A stretch of DNA of 64,000 nucleotides from IMG/VR virus record IMGVR_UViG_3300029908_000004, positions 107,458-171,457 of that record, one strand, 5' to 3'. Positions 47,923-57,300 of the stretch are shown piece by piece. The stretch is from a virus. The notes beneath the pieces were generated by a model. It was not told the origin of the DNA and searched no databases. It worked only from the letters and a program-made list of their open reading frames with translations. Both the position numbers and the translations under genes were made by a program. Position 1 is the stretch's first letter. Each line of letters opens with the position of its first letter.

Positions 47923-48987
47923 ATGAAACCAGCCAAAGCGGTAACGCTGGATCCTGATCTACGATGTGGAGATGCTATCGAATTTGAGAACAATCTTCTA
48001 AAGAATGTAATTGGACAAGAAGACGCTATTAAGAAAGTAACTGAGGTAATTGGTACTTATATGGCCGGCTTACAAGCCCCCAACAAACCAATTGCTAATG
48101 TATTATTTCTAGGACCCACCGGCGTTGGAAAGACAAGATTGGTGGAAGTAGTAACAGAAGTTCTTCTAGATAGTGACTCGTCTTGTATTAAAATTAACTG
48201 TGCCGAGTTTCAGCAATCACACGATATCGCTAAACTCACTGGGTCTCCTCCCGGATATGTGGGACATAAAGAATCAATTCCATTTATAACTCAAGAACGA
48301 TTAAATAAATGTCATACCAAAGATGTAAAGTTATCAGTTGTTTTATTCGATGAGCTTGAGAAAGCACACCAGTCTTTTAGAGAGCTTTTACTAGGAGTAA
48401 TGGATAAAGGCATACTACGTATAAGTAGTGGAATAGACGTAGATTTTACCAGTAGTATAATATTTATGACATCTAACGTAGGTGCTAGATCAATGAGAAA
48501 TTTGATTAAACCTATGGGGTTTGATACTGGTAAGGAAGATACAAAGTTAGATATAAAGCTTTGTGATGTTGCTGTAAACGCCATGCGTAAGGACTTTTCA
48601 CCAGAATTCATTAATCGTCTAGATAAAGTTATCGTTTTTAAGAGCCTAAAAGAAGAACAGATTAGACAGATTCTTCGCATAGAAGTAGATCATATACAGA
48701 GACGAATATTAAATTCTAATAATCTTCGGAAGTTTGTCATAATCTTGGATAAACAGGCTGAAGACTACTTACTAGGATTAGGTATAAGCACAGAGTACGG
48801 CGCTAGAGAATTAAGACGAGTATTAGAAAAGAACATTGTGGTTCCTATTAGTAGTATGCTTCTTAGCTCACAGATTAATCTTGGTGATGTTGTAAGAGTT
48901 TCAGTTAGAAACGGTTCCCTATACTTTGATAAAATTCCTTGTGAAATAATAGATAAGCTACCAGAATGTCTTGAAATAGAGGCTTAG
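47923..48987 (+). CDS. ClpA/ClpB-type AAA+ ATPase, single module, 354 aa
   Basis: Protein-remodelling ATPase. Walker A is GPTGVGKT (64-71), the pore loop GSPPGYVGHK (107-116), Walker B VVLFDELEKAH (139-149) and sensor 1 FMTSNVG (181-187). The arginine finger is in SPEFINRLD (R232) and sensor 2 in GARELRR (293-299). Only one AAA+ module with its small C-domain is present; there is no N-domain, first ring or ClpP-binding loop that I can see. It lies between the two giant tail genes, GGGAGGG precedes it, and the next gene begins directly after its stop. Confidence 0.9.
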   Translation: MKPAKAVTLDPDLRCGDAIEFENNLLKNVIGQEDAIKKVTEVIGTYMAGLQAPNKPIANVLFLGPTGVGKTRLVEVVTEVLLDSDSSCIKINCAEFQQSHDIAKLTGSPPGYVGHKESIPFITQERLNKCHTKDVKLSVVLFDELEKAHQSFRELLLGVMDKGILRISSGIDVDFTSSIIFMTSNVGARSMRNLIKPMGFDTGKEDTKLDIKLCDVAVNAMRKDFSPEFINRLDKVIVFKSLKEEQIRQILRIEVDHIQRRILNSNNLRKFVIILDKQAEDYLLGLGISTEYGARELRRVLEKNIVVPISSMLLSSQINLGDVVRVSVRNGSLYFDKIPCEIIDKLPECLEIEA

Positions 48988-49389
48988 ATGGAAGAACAAA
49001 TAATATCAGTTACCTCCACTGACAATGCTATAACTCATCTAAAACGATTTCGCAAGAATTGGGATGGCCATAATTGCCCAGCCATCAAAATTAAGGCGAT
49101 GAAAACGTTAGAAGTTATATTGAGAGATATAGAGGATAGTAAGTTAACATTTCCTAAAATACTCCCTCTACACGACGGGGGAGTTGGTTTAATGTGGGCT
49201 TCTCACACCAGAGATGTCGGATTAGAAATAGCCCCTAATGGTGCACTATCATTTGAGTTTAGCCTTAAAAAATATGACGTAACCGGTGAGTTATCTGGTG
49301 AAGAAACCTCAGTAGGAACTCTTTCTTGTACAGCAAGCGTGGATTATGTCCTAGCTTGGTATTCTAGTGATAAAGCGGGTTCTGTTTAA
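48988..49389 (+). CDS. NWDG-motif protein paired with the AAA+ gene, 133 aa
   Basis: ATG directly after the AAA+ stop, so the pair is coupled. It contains RKNWDGHNCPAIKIKAM (NWDG at 24-27) and PLHDGGVGLMW (60-70), then GLEIAPNGALSFEF. These match a widespread small bacterial family with an NWDG and DGG-x-x-x-W pattern whose members often stand beside a partner gene. Here it may be an adaptor or inhibitor of the AAA+ protein. The function of the family is not clear to me. Confidence 0.65.
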   Translation: MEEQIISVTSTDNAITHLKRFRKNWDGHNCPAIKIKAMKTLEVILRDIEDSKLTFPKILPLHDGGVGLMWASHTRDVGLEIAPNGALSFEFSLKKYDVTGELSGEETSVGTLSCTASVDYVLAWYSSDKAGSV

Positions 49390-49395
49390 TTTCAT

Positions 49396-49441
49396 GGTGG
49401 CTTGAATCCTGTAATTACAGGCCCAGCCAAATTAAGCCACC
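49396..49441 (+). terminator. Intergenic hairpin before giant protein 2
   Basis: Outer stem GGTGGCTT/AAGCCACC with an inner palindrome CCTGTAA/TTACAGG (49408-49421), followed by CTAATTTTGG. It is probably a terminator of the AAA+ operon and lies just before the next gene's TTGGAT-type start region. Confidence 0.6.
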
Positions 49442-49456
49442 TAATTTTGGATCGTA

Positions 49457-52400
49457 ATGACTATAATCAGTTCTACAGTACTGTCTGTTGCAAACTTAAT
49501 AAAACGTCATCATGGCGTATTAGCAGCTTCTGCTATCGTCCCATTCTTCTATGACAGCGAAGATCGTGGCTATTTCAGGACAGCGATGATTACTACCCCA
49601 ATACTGTTCGCTGGGGCAGAGATGTTACCAAAGCTATTCAGCACGGCTAAGACAGAAGCTGAGTCTGTTTTCCATGCTACTATGAGTACTGCTAAGAATC
49701 CTATATTTAATACAGCACATAATATTGTTGGTTCTGATTTATCTAAGCTTGCAGAGGATGGTACTGTTGGTATACGAACTGTTGAAGAAGCTCAAGCTAG
49801 ATATTCTATGGGATTAGCAAAGGCTCGACCAATAGAAGACATAAATAACTTATACAGTAGAGCCACAGGTCTTCTTAAGGCAACTGATCAGAACAGAAGA
49901 ATGATGTCACAAGCAGTTGTGTCTTCAGCACAGGATGCTATGACGCCTTATGATTGGATTAGTACACCAAAAGTTCTAGAAGGGTTGCTTGATAAAGATA
50001 ATAGAACCAACGTATCTATGTCAGACGACAAAATGTTAGAGATTGCTGAGTTCTTCAAGGGCAGAGGAGATACCAGATTCCCAAGAAGATTACAAAGTAA
50101 TATGGATAGAATAGAAGGGTTAGTAGATCAAGGTGCTTTTGTACCAGCAGGGGCCACCTTCTTTCCACCAGATGTAGTCACTAACTTACAAGTTGGCTCG
50201 TGGTCAGAGGCTATTGAAGAGAAATTGAGTAATGCCGGAGCAGGTGGAGTTAGCAATATCCTAAAGAATAGGTCTAACCTTGATAAGTTAAACCTTCAGG
50301 TAAAATTAGTTTCTCAAGGAGTTATAGACGGCAGCACCGCTGATGCTTCCTATATTGATTTTGTCAGAACAATGAAAGATGTAGAACAGAGTATACGTAT
50401 ACCTATTCCAGATGCTAATGGGGCTGTTCGTATTGGTCCATACATAGGAACAGCTCGCTCTGTTATGGATTATGATGGAAAGATATATCGTATTGATGAG
50501 TGGGTAGCTAAGATGGTTACCGAAGGTAATGACTATACTGAAAAACAATTGATGGGGGATATTAATCGTGCTGTATTCTTCACAGCTCACGACCCAGCAG
50601 ATACAGAGGCGATATACTCTCAAGCTGGATCTAGATTTGGCAAGAATTTCGCCGGAGAAAATCAGGTTAGATTAAAATCACAAGCTGCTGTATTAACTTC
50701 TCTACCTAGATTCAAAATGGGTGATGAGGCTGTAAGCTTTGAAAAGTTAGACCCACTATTTCAGTCAGATTTCGAGAGGAAATTAATCAATAGTGGAACT
50801 GTGTCTATGATGGGGCCGGAGTCTGCTTGGGGTAATAGAGTTTATCAATTGCGTAAGATGGAAGATTTTGCTATGGGCGGAGTGGCAGACGTAACAAAGC
50901 AGGATTGGAACTATCGTTCTCTATCTAAAGGTGTATCGTACGAATTCGTACAGAATAAGAATGGACTAGATCTTAAACCAAAGGTCTCGACTACAGCTTA
51001 TGAAGAGTTCCTTGGTACCAAGGAAGTACCAGAATTCAATATGAGACTTGCTGGTATTTCTCCTCAAGAGAAGACACTCCTTGGTGATTTTGGTATGTAT
51101 AAGACTTGGGAGGAAGCACAAGCTTATAAGCCATTGTTTATAGAACGAGCTATGGAAATGAATATCTCTCCAGCAAAAGCTGAAAAAGCTTTTAATGACA
51201 TAGAACATTTCTATAGAAGTAAGACAAAGCTTGATAAATTTGGTAAGCCCAAACTAGGGTATGGTGCTACTATATTCGAACAAATTGGTAGCCTTGGTGA
51301 GACCGATATCATCATATCAGACGCGCTAGCGAAGACTGGTAGACTAAAGTATACGACCACTTATGAAGTAGATCAGATGCATTTCAATCCTGAGGATTGG
51401 GTTGGTAAAGATGTCGAAGATGATTTCAAATTTGGTACTAGACAAAATAAAGTTGTGAGCCCTGATTCTGGTGGAAAGATACTTTCTACCAAGGCTGCAG
51501 ATGAGTCTACTTATCATATAATAATGGAACATTATCAAGGTATGGACGCAGCGAAACATGATACTTTCGGTGTAAAGGGAGAATTCCATACAGGTACCTA
51601 TCAAGGTAATTTCCAGACTATGCTTTCAGCAATAAATGATTTCAGAAAAACAACAAGAACGGGAGATGTAATAGATAAATATACCGTTAACGGTATTGCT
51701 GATTGGACTTATGCTCAAAATAAGATGGACCCAATGTTGCTTCGTATGTCTATAGCAGAGGATACCCTACATAATATAAGTTCACGAAATAAAGCTGTTG
51801 GAGAAGAATTAATAAGTTCTGCTACAGAACAACTAGCTAAAGTTGGTGTAGACTATACTGATGGACAAATGATCTTCCAGCACGAGTTTATTCGTAAGCA
51901 ATTTGCCTCTAGAGAAGCTAAGATCGCTAATATGGAGGAACTTAACAGCGTTATAGATAAGATTATGGCTGATGCTACAGCTTCTATAAGAAGCAAGAAG
52001 GGTCTTGGGTATAAAGTCTATCAAGGGTGGTATAATAAAACAGGTAGTGGTATAACAGATGACGTACAAGCAGGTAAGAGTCTTGAAGCTTATATGCTAC
52101 GTAATGGTGTAAATGTAAACGTTAGAACTTGGGCTCATGCTAATATTAATCTTCCAGAACATGCCACAGTAACTCATGATTACGATACTTTCTCAAACCT
52201 AGGGGATAAGAGAGTTATGGCTGCTGAGCTTCGGAATCGCCTACAAACTGTTGGCGAAGGCGACCCAGAAATGAGTATGCTATACGGTCAATATCTTCAA
52301 GATAATGATTACACCAAACCTATGCGTGAAAGTGAAGATGTAGTAGTAGATTTAGATAAAGCTTTCTTAGGTAGCGCAAAGCTATCAAGACCTGAGGGGC

Positions 52401-54382
52401 GTCATGGAACTATATTTGATCCATCCGATTCAAGATATAAGGAAAACTTTAGAGTAAAATACCTAGACAAAGAGGGTAAACCACAGTTCATACCTGTCCC
52501 GGGGACTGATGCTTATATGTCTATAAGCCCAGAATATAATAAAGAGAAAGGCGTAGGTTACCAAACTCATGACTGGCAAAATCAATTACATAATATTTAT
52601 AACGAGGAAAAAGCTGGTAATATCGAAGCTAGAGACGCGTTAATAGAGGGTATTAAACGAAAAGGCGGTTCAACCCAAGGAATAATAGATGCTATTCACG
52701 ATGACCTATTAACAGGGAAGAATAGTGCTTGGAGACCACGTAGCTATGATCCATTAGGTAGATCTGGATACATCACGACCCGTGGAGGAACCGCTGAACC
52801 TTTCATAGTAGGTATCTCCTCAGAAGAATTAAAAGCGCTACCCGCCAGTATACAACAAGGTATAGAAAAGCAAGGATTTGGCACTGCTTTACTCGGACGC
52901 CAGCCTTATGGAGATGCGGTTGCAGTTAAAGTAATAGAAGATAAACATTTAAAAGGAACCAAGTTCTTTAGTATCAATGAAATAGTTCGTATGTTAATAG
53001 GTGCTGATGATGACCTTGATCCAGCCAACCTACATTATTATGCTGCTGGTTCAACAGGTGAAGCAGAAGCTCTAAGGGTAATGGCACCCGGTGGTAGACA
53101 AGCTAGAAGAGTAGAAAACTTCCGTGCGTTAATGGGCTCAGCTGACGAAAGTGCCTCAGTAAGAAATCCGGTACAAAAAGACTTAGCTGAGAGACTAGCT
53201 AAGAAACTTGCGCTAATGTCTAATCTAGAAGCCGCTGTAGCTAATAGGTCTGCAGCAGAGGCTACTGGTACGTTATCCCTTGCTTCTGGTAGAATGTTAG
53301 CTCACATAGAGAGATCTCCAGCATTTAAGAATAATGAGGTAGTGCGTGATTATTTAACAGATATAGCAAAAAGATTACGTCAAGCGCCTATTGATGCTCG
53401 TAAGACTCAGACTTTGTTCAATAAACAAATGGCTATGAATATAGCAAATGAAGTTAAGGAATCATTTAAACTTGGCACGAGTGGCGCTGAAGGTAGTATA
53501 AAACAAGGTGCTGAAATGTTAAGGCGGGCTGTATTAAAGGAAGGTATTCTAGTTCCAGTTGATTGGAATCCTGTAATGGGAAAGAGATTTAATATTCCAC
53601 AACCCCTTCCTGAAGAAATAGCAAAAGGTGGTGGTAAAGTTAATGCAGCTGCTAGATGGTTAGAAACGCCCGAAGGAATAACAGCCAGTGAAGACTTAAT
53701 GAAAGGTGCCACTAGAGAAACTGAGAATTGGGTAGATATAACAAGTGGTGTTCTTACTGGTGGAAAGAAAGTTACTAGAGAGATATACAATAAGTTAGAA
53801 GCTAGTGTTCCACCAACATTCCGTAAAGCATTTATGGCTATGAGTAGCGCAGCCGATTTAGGAACTATCAATACAAAAGCTGCGGCTGGTGCTTCTATGA
53901 GATCTATCGCTTCAACTGTTACCGAACTCTTCCGTGGAGATTCAGGTAAAGTTCTTGGTGTAGGTTTAGCTATTGCTGCTGGGGCTGGTTTACTATTTAA
54001 TAGACCTAGGAATCCAAAGCAATTAGCAACAGCTAAGATGTCTAGACCAAGTGGGCATAGACCGGAAGAACGTATAGGAACTGACGGAGCAATACCCGGA
54101 GAGCCAATTACGGGGTCTATGGCACCAACTAATCCTCCTAAATCAGTTAGATATGTAGAAAAAGGAGTGAGAACTACAATGGTGGCTCCAATGAATAGAA
54201 CCTCAAACGTAGAAGCTACGATTGTAACTGACAGTGCTAGACAAGGTGCTGACTATTCTAGAGCTGCTGCTATGATGTCTAGTAATGGTGATGTAAACGC
54301 CACGATTAATTATAAAGTAAATAATAAGTTAGGAAGTCTCAGAAATAGAGAACGCATCAGAGAGATAAGAGACGAACAATAA
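49457..54382 (+). CDS. Giant tail protein 2 (tape-measure-like), 1641 aa
   Basis: ATG at 49457. The N-terminus has a hydrophobic segment (LAASAIVPFF, then FRTAMITTPILFAGAEML), and another lies near 1515-1530 (VLGVGLAIAAGAGLLF). Between them is a long, mostly helical, charged protein without motifs I recognise. The last 100 residues are polar and disordered, ending NGDVNATINYKVNNKLGSLR and a charged tail similar in style to giant protein 1. Length, helices and position before the hub suit a tape-measure or ejected protein. It overlaps the hub start by TAATG. Confidence 0.6.
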   Translation: MTIISSTVLSVANLIKRHHGVLAASAIVPFFYDSEDRGYFRTAMITTPILFAGAEMLPKLFSTAKTEAESVFHATMSTAKNPIFNTAHNIVGSDLSKLAEDGTVGIRTVEEAQARYSMGLAKARPIEDINNLYSRATGLLKATDQNRRMMSQAVVSSAQDAMTPYDWISTPKVLEGLLDKDNRTNVSMSDDKMLEIAEFFKGRGDTRFPRRLQSNMDRIEGLVDQGAFVPAGATFFPPDVVTNLQVGSWSEAIEEKLSNAGAGGVSNILKNRSNLDKLNLQVKLVSQGVIDGSTADASYIDFVRTMKDVEQSIRIPIPDANGAVRIGPYIGTARSVMDYDGKIYRIDEWVAKMVTEGNDYTEKQLMGDINRAVFFTAHDPADTEAIYSQAGSRFGKNFAGENQVRLKSQAAVLTSLPRFKMGDEAVSFEKLDPLFQSDFERKLINSGTVSMMGPESAWGNRVYQLRKMEDFAMGGVADVTKQDWNYRSLSKGVSYEFVQNKNGLDLKPKVSTTAYEEFLGTKEVPEFNMRLAGISPQEKTLLGDFGMYKTWEEAQAYKPLFIERAMEMNISPAKAEKAFNDIEHFYRSKTKLDKFGKPKLGYGATIFEQIGSLGETDIIISDALAKTGRLKYTTTYEVDQMHFNPEDWVGKDVEDDFKFGTRQNKVVSPDSGGKILSTKAADESTYHIIMEHYQGMDAAKHDTFGVKGEFHTGTYQGNFQTMLSAINDFRKTTRTGDVIDKYTVNGIADWTYAQNKMDPMLLRMSIAEDTLHNISSRNKAVGEELISSATEQLAKVGVDYTDGQMIFQHEFIRKQFASREAKIANMEELNSVIDKIMADATASIRSKKGLGYKVYQGWYNKTGSGITDDVQAGKSLEAYMLRNGVNVNVRTWAHANINLPEHATVTHDYDTFSNLGDKRVMAAELRNRLQTVGEGDPEMSMLYGQYLQDNDYTKPMRESEDVVVDLDKAFLGSAKLSRPEGRHGTIFDPSDSRYKENFRVKYLDKEGKPQFIPVPGTDAYMSISPEYNKEKGVGYQTHDWQNQLHNIYNEEKAGNIEARDALIEGIKRKGGSTQGIIDAIHDDLLTGKNSAWRPRSYDPLGRSGYITTRGGTAEPFIVGISSEELKALPASIQQGIEKQGFGTALLGRQPYGDAVAVKVIEDKHLKGTKFFSINEIVRMLIGADDDLDPANLHYYAAGSTGEAEALRVMAPGGRQARRVENFRALMGSADESASVRNPVQKDLAERLAKKLALMSNLEAAVANRSAAEATGTLSLASGRMLAHIERSPAFKNNEVVRDYLTDIAKRLRQAPIDARKTQTLFNKQMAMNIANEVKESFKLGTSGAEGSIKQGAEMLRRAVLKEGILVPVDWNPVMGKRFNIPQPLPEEIAKGGGKVNAAARWLETPEGITASEDLMKGATRETENWVDITSGVLTGGKKVTREIYNKLEASVPPTFRKAFMAMSSAADLGTINTKAAAGASMRSIASTVTELFRGDSGKVLGVGLAIAAGAGLLFNRPRNPKQLATAKMSRPSGHRPEERIGTDGAIPGEPITGSMAPTNPPKSVRYVEKGVRTTMVAPMNRTSNVEATIVTDSARQGADYSRAAAMMSSNGDVNATINYKVNNKLGSLRNRERIREIRDEQ

Positions 54383-57300
54383 TGAGTATAACAATTAGTA
54401 ACCCACAACTAGACGATCCAGAAAGTGGTTATTTTCGTATTGGAAATGTGATATTAAAGATTCCACCAGAGGATATTAATATCCATAAGACCTCTAATGT
54501 AGACGAACTTACTGCTTTAAGAGCTAAGTTCCCATACATAAACGAAAGTGGATTCGCTCGTTGGGATGTGACGGTATCTTGGACAGCAGTATATGAGGAA
54601 AACCCTCAGAATTATTCTGATTCCCCAAGTTTCTCAGAGAATGATGACCCACATTGGGCTCAATGGGAGGATGTACGCACCATTGTAGCTATGATGAAAG
54701 CTGCTCCATTTGTAGAAGTGGAGAATGATCTTGTACGTTCAGTTATTTCATCGAGGAATGACGAATCTTCATATTCAGGAATAGCTGTTACTGATAGTAC
54801 TAAATATGTTCGTTTAGCTTTTGCTCTCCGTCAATTTAAGGTATCAACTTCAGAGGATATAGTAGATGGATTAAAGTGTCAACTAGTTATGACATTATTT
54901 AATTATCTTCCATTTACCAAAGACTTCGCTTATGTAGGCACTGGTGGTTTGCCGGTAGACGCCACTCAATCAGATGCTTTTAAGAAGTATTTGAATGAAT
55001 GGAAAGAAAATAATTTAGATGCTCCACAAGAAGGGGAATACAGCCCATGGCAGGAGCAAGACCCGGAAGATACGAGTTTTATTTGGCGGACTTATATGCC
55101 ACAACCAGGGCTCCCTGTTGCTGCTCCAAGCGATTTAGATGTTGATGAATGGAAGTGTGACCATTTCACAGATGATATGACTTATAGATATAAGGAGAAT
55201 AGATTACATCTAGATTCTTCAGATGGCTCAAGCTCTGAGGAAGGCTTATTTCCTACCAATCTCTCCGTTGTATTTGTAAATCAGTTTGCTCAATTACCAT
55301 TAGCTAATTATCAATATCCTACATATCAACATATAGGCCCAGCAACTACCGTTATCTCTATGGGTATGGAATCTGATAGCGCTGAATCCCTAGGGGTAAC
55401 TGGTTTAACTGGAATGATAAATGAGTTGAAGAAACAATTCTTACAATTCCGTTCTTGGAAATCTGCTGCTAGTATTTATAATAGGCAGGCTATCCTAGTT
55501 CGTAATCAGTTCCTTAATATGCTAGGAGTATGGGGGCTTAACGTAGCAGAATTTGATGTATCTACTATACAGAATTCTGCTGGTAGATTATCTTGTACCC
55601 TCATGGCTAGACAATATGAAAACTACTATGAGTTATTAGATCCATTTACTGTATATGGTAGTGACCATTATACACAACAATTGAGTAGTTATATTAGGTC
55701 CCCAGCCTTAACTGCTGGGCTAACTCAAGCTGAGCAATCAGGAATGCAAAAGCTTGTAGCTTTTCGTAACGCTTGGAATGGCTACGACGATAAATATTTA
55801 GCGAATCTTTTATTATCTACAGACCCAACAACAGCGTCTACTTTAAAGACATTGCCTAGTATACCAATGCCTAGTGGGGTATCGTTGACCCCTACTGAGC
55901 AGGCTAATCTATTCTTAACACTTAAGGAAGAAAGCCCATTAAGTGCTACTGTAAGTAGGCTGCCCGGAACGGCTGGTTATGGTAGTACACCCTTCGATAG
56001 CAGTTATTGGCCTTGGTTAGCCGCTAAGAACAGCCCTGGATACGTAATGTCTTATACAGACTATTGGGTGTTAACACGACTAAATACTTTGTCTAGTCAG
56101 AATGATCCAACTAGGTATCAAGCAGATTTAGCTATCCAACAGAAATATGACCCACAAGTAACCCAAGCCATGAAAGATCAGATATGGCAGAAGGCATTTG
56201 AACTATTGGCAGCAAATGACCGAGTAATGTCGAATAACTTGGATCAAATAGCTCGTTCGAAATCTTTCAAAGACTCTCTTGATTCATCGACACAAGCACA
56301 AGGTTTATATAGTCCCGGGTCTGACCCATCTAATGGTAAACATGGATGTTATAGGGACTTAGGGATTTATGATGGGGACCCGGCTGAATATTTCATTGAT
56401 TATTCCAATGTGCTATTAACAACAGCTGCCCAGCAAATGGAACAGAATTTATCTGTAATGTTAACTGGATTCAAAGCTTTTAATACAAAAAATCAGCAGG
56501 GTCAGGGAACAACAATACCAACTGATCTTTCAGATTTTGGTATACAAGAAGGTAATGTTTCTGGTATGCTCCTACGTTCTAATATACCAAAATATAGTAT
56601 GAGGGGATGTTTCCCAACATTCAAATTATTTCTTATGGAGGATAAGAACACTAGTATTTTCTATTGTTATGATAATTTCTATTCTTATGCCTCTGTAATT
56701 GATATGGAAATGATTAAGTATAGGGACAAGCCTGATACTGCTGTGATAAGAATTACAAACCTATCTGGTATGTTGTCATATAGATTATTCGATAACTCTG
56801 TACAAGGTAAGAGAGAATGGGAATTAAGCAATGATGTTAAGGTCCCTACTTCCCTTGACGGGTCACCAACGGTTAACCCAGGAGGTATGCCGGGTGCTGT
56901 AATGGCTGGTAGAATGGGCAATCATAACTATCAAGAGGGTCAAGGTAGTTTAAACTCCCCCGGAGAAACGTTCGTTACAAACCAACCTAAGGTGCCATTG
57001 CGGTATTACCCATTACAAACTGGATCAAAGATACAAGTACGTCTTGGTTATTCTAATAATCCAGACGGGTTATACCCAGTATTTGTTGGACAAGTCACAC
57101 AAATAGATGAAGAAGACGGGATTATAACTCTTGTAGCTCAAAGCTATTTGACTGAGTTGGATACCTCTATGTCAGACGAAGTTAGCAGCGATGGTTTTTC
57201 TGTGCCCGGTCTTGTTGGTAACATAATTAATAGTGTTACTGACGCTGCTATACGGCTAGTTAAATTCCAGCCAATGATGGCATTTCGTGATTTATGGGCG

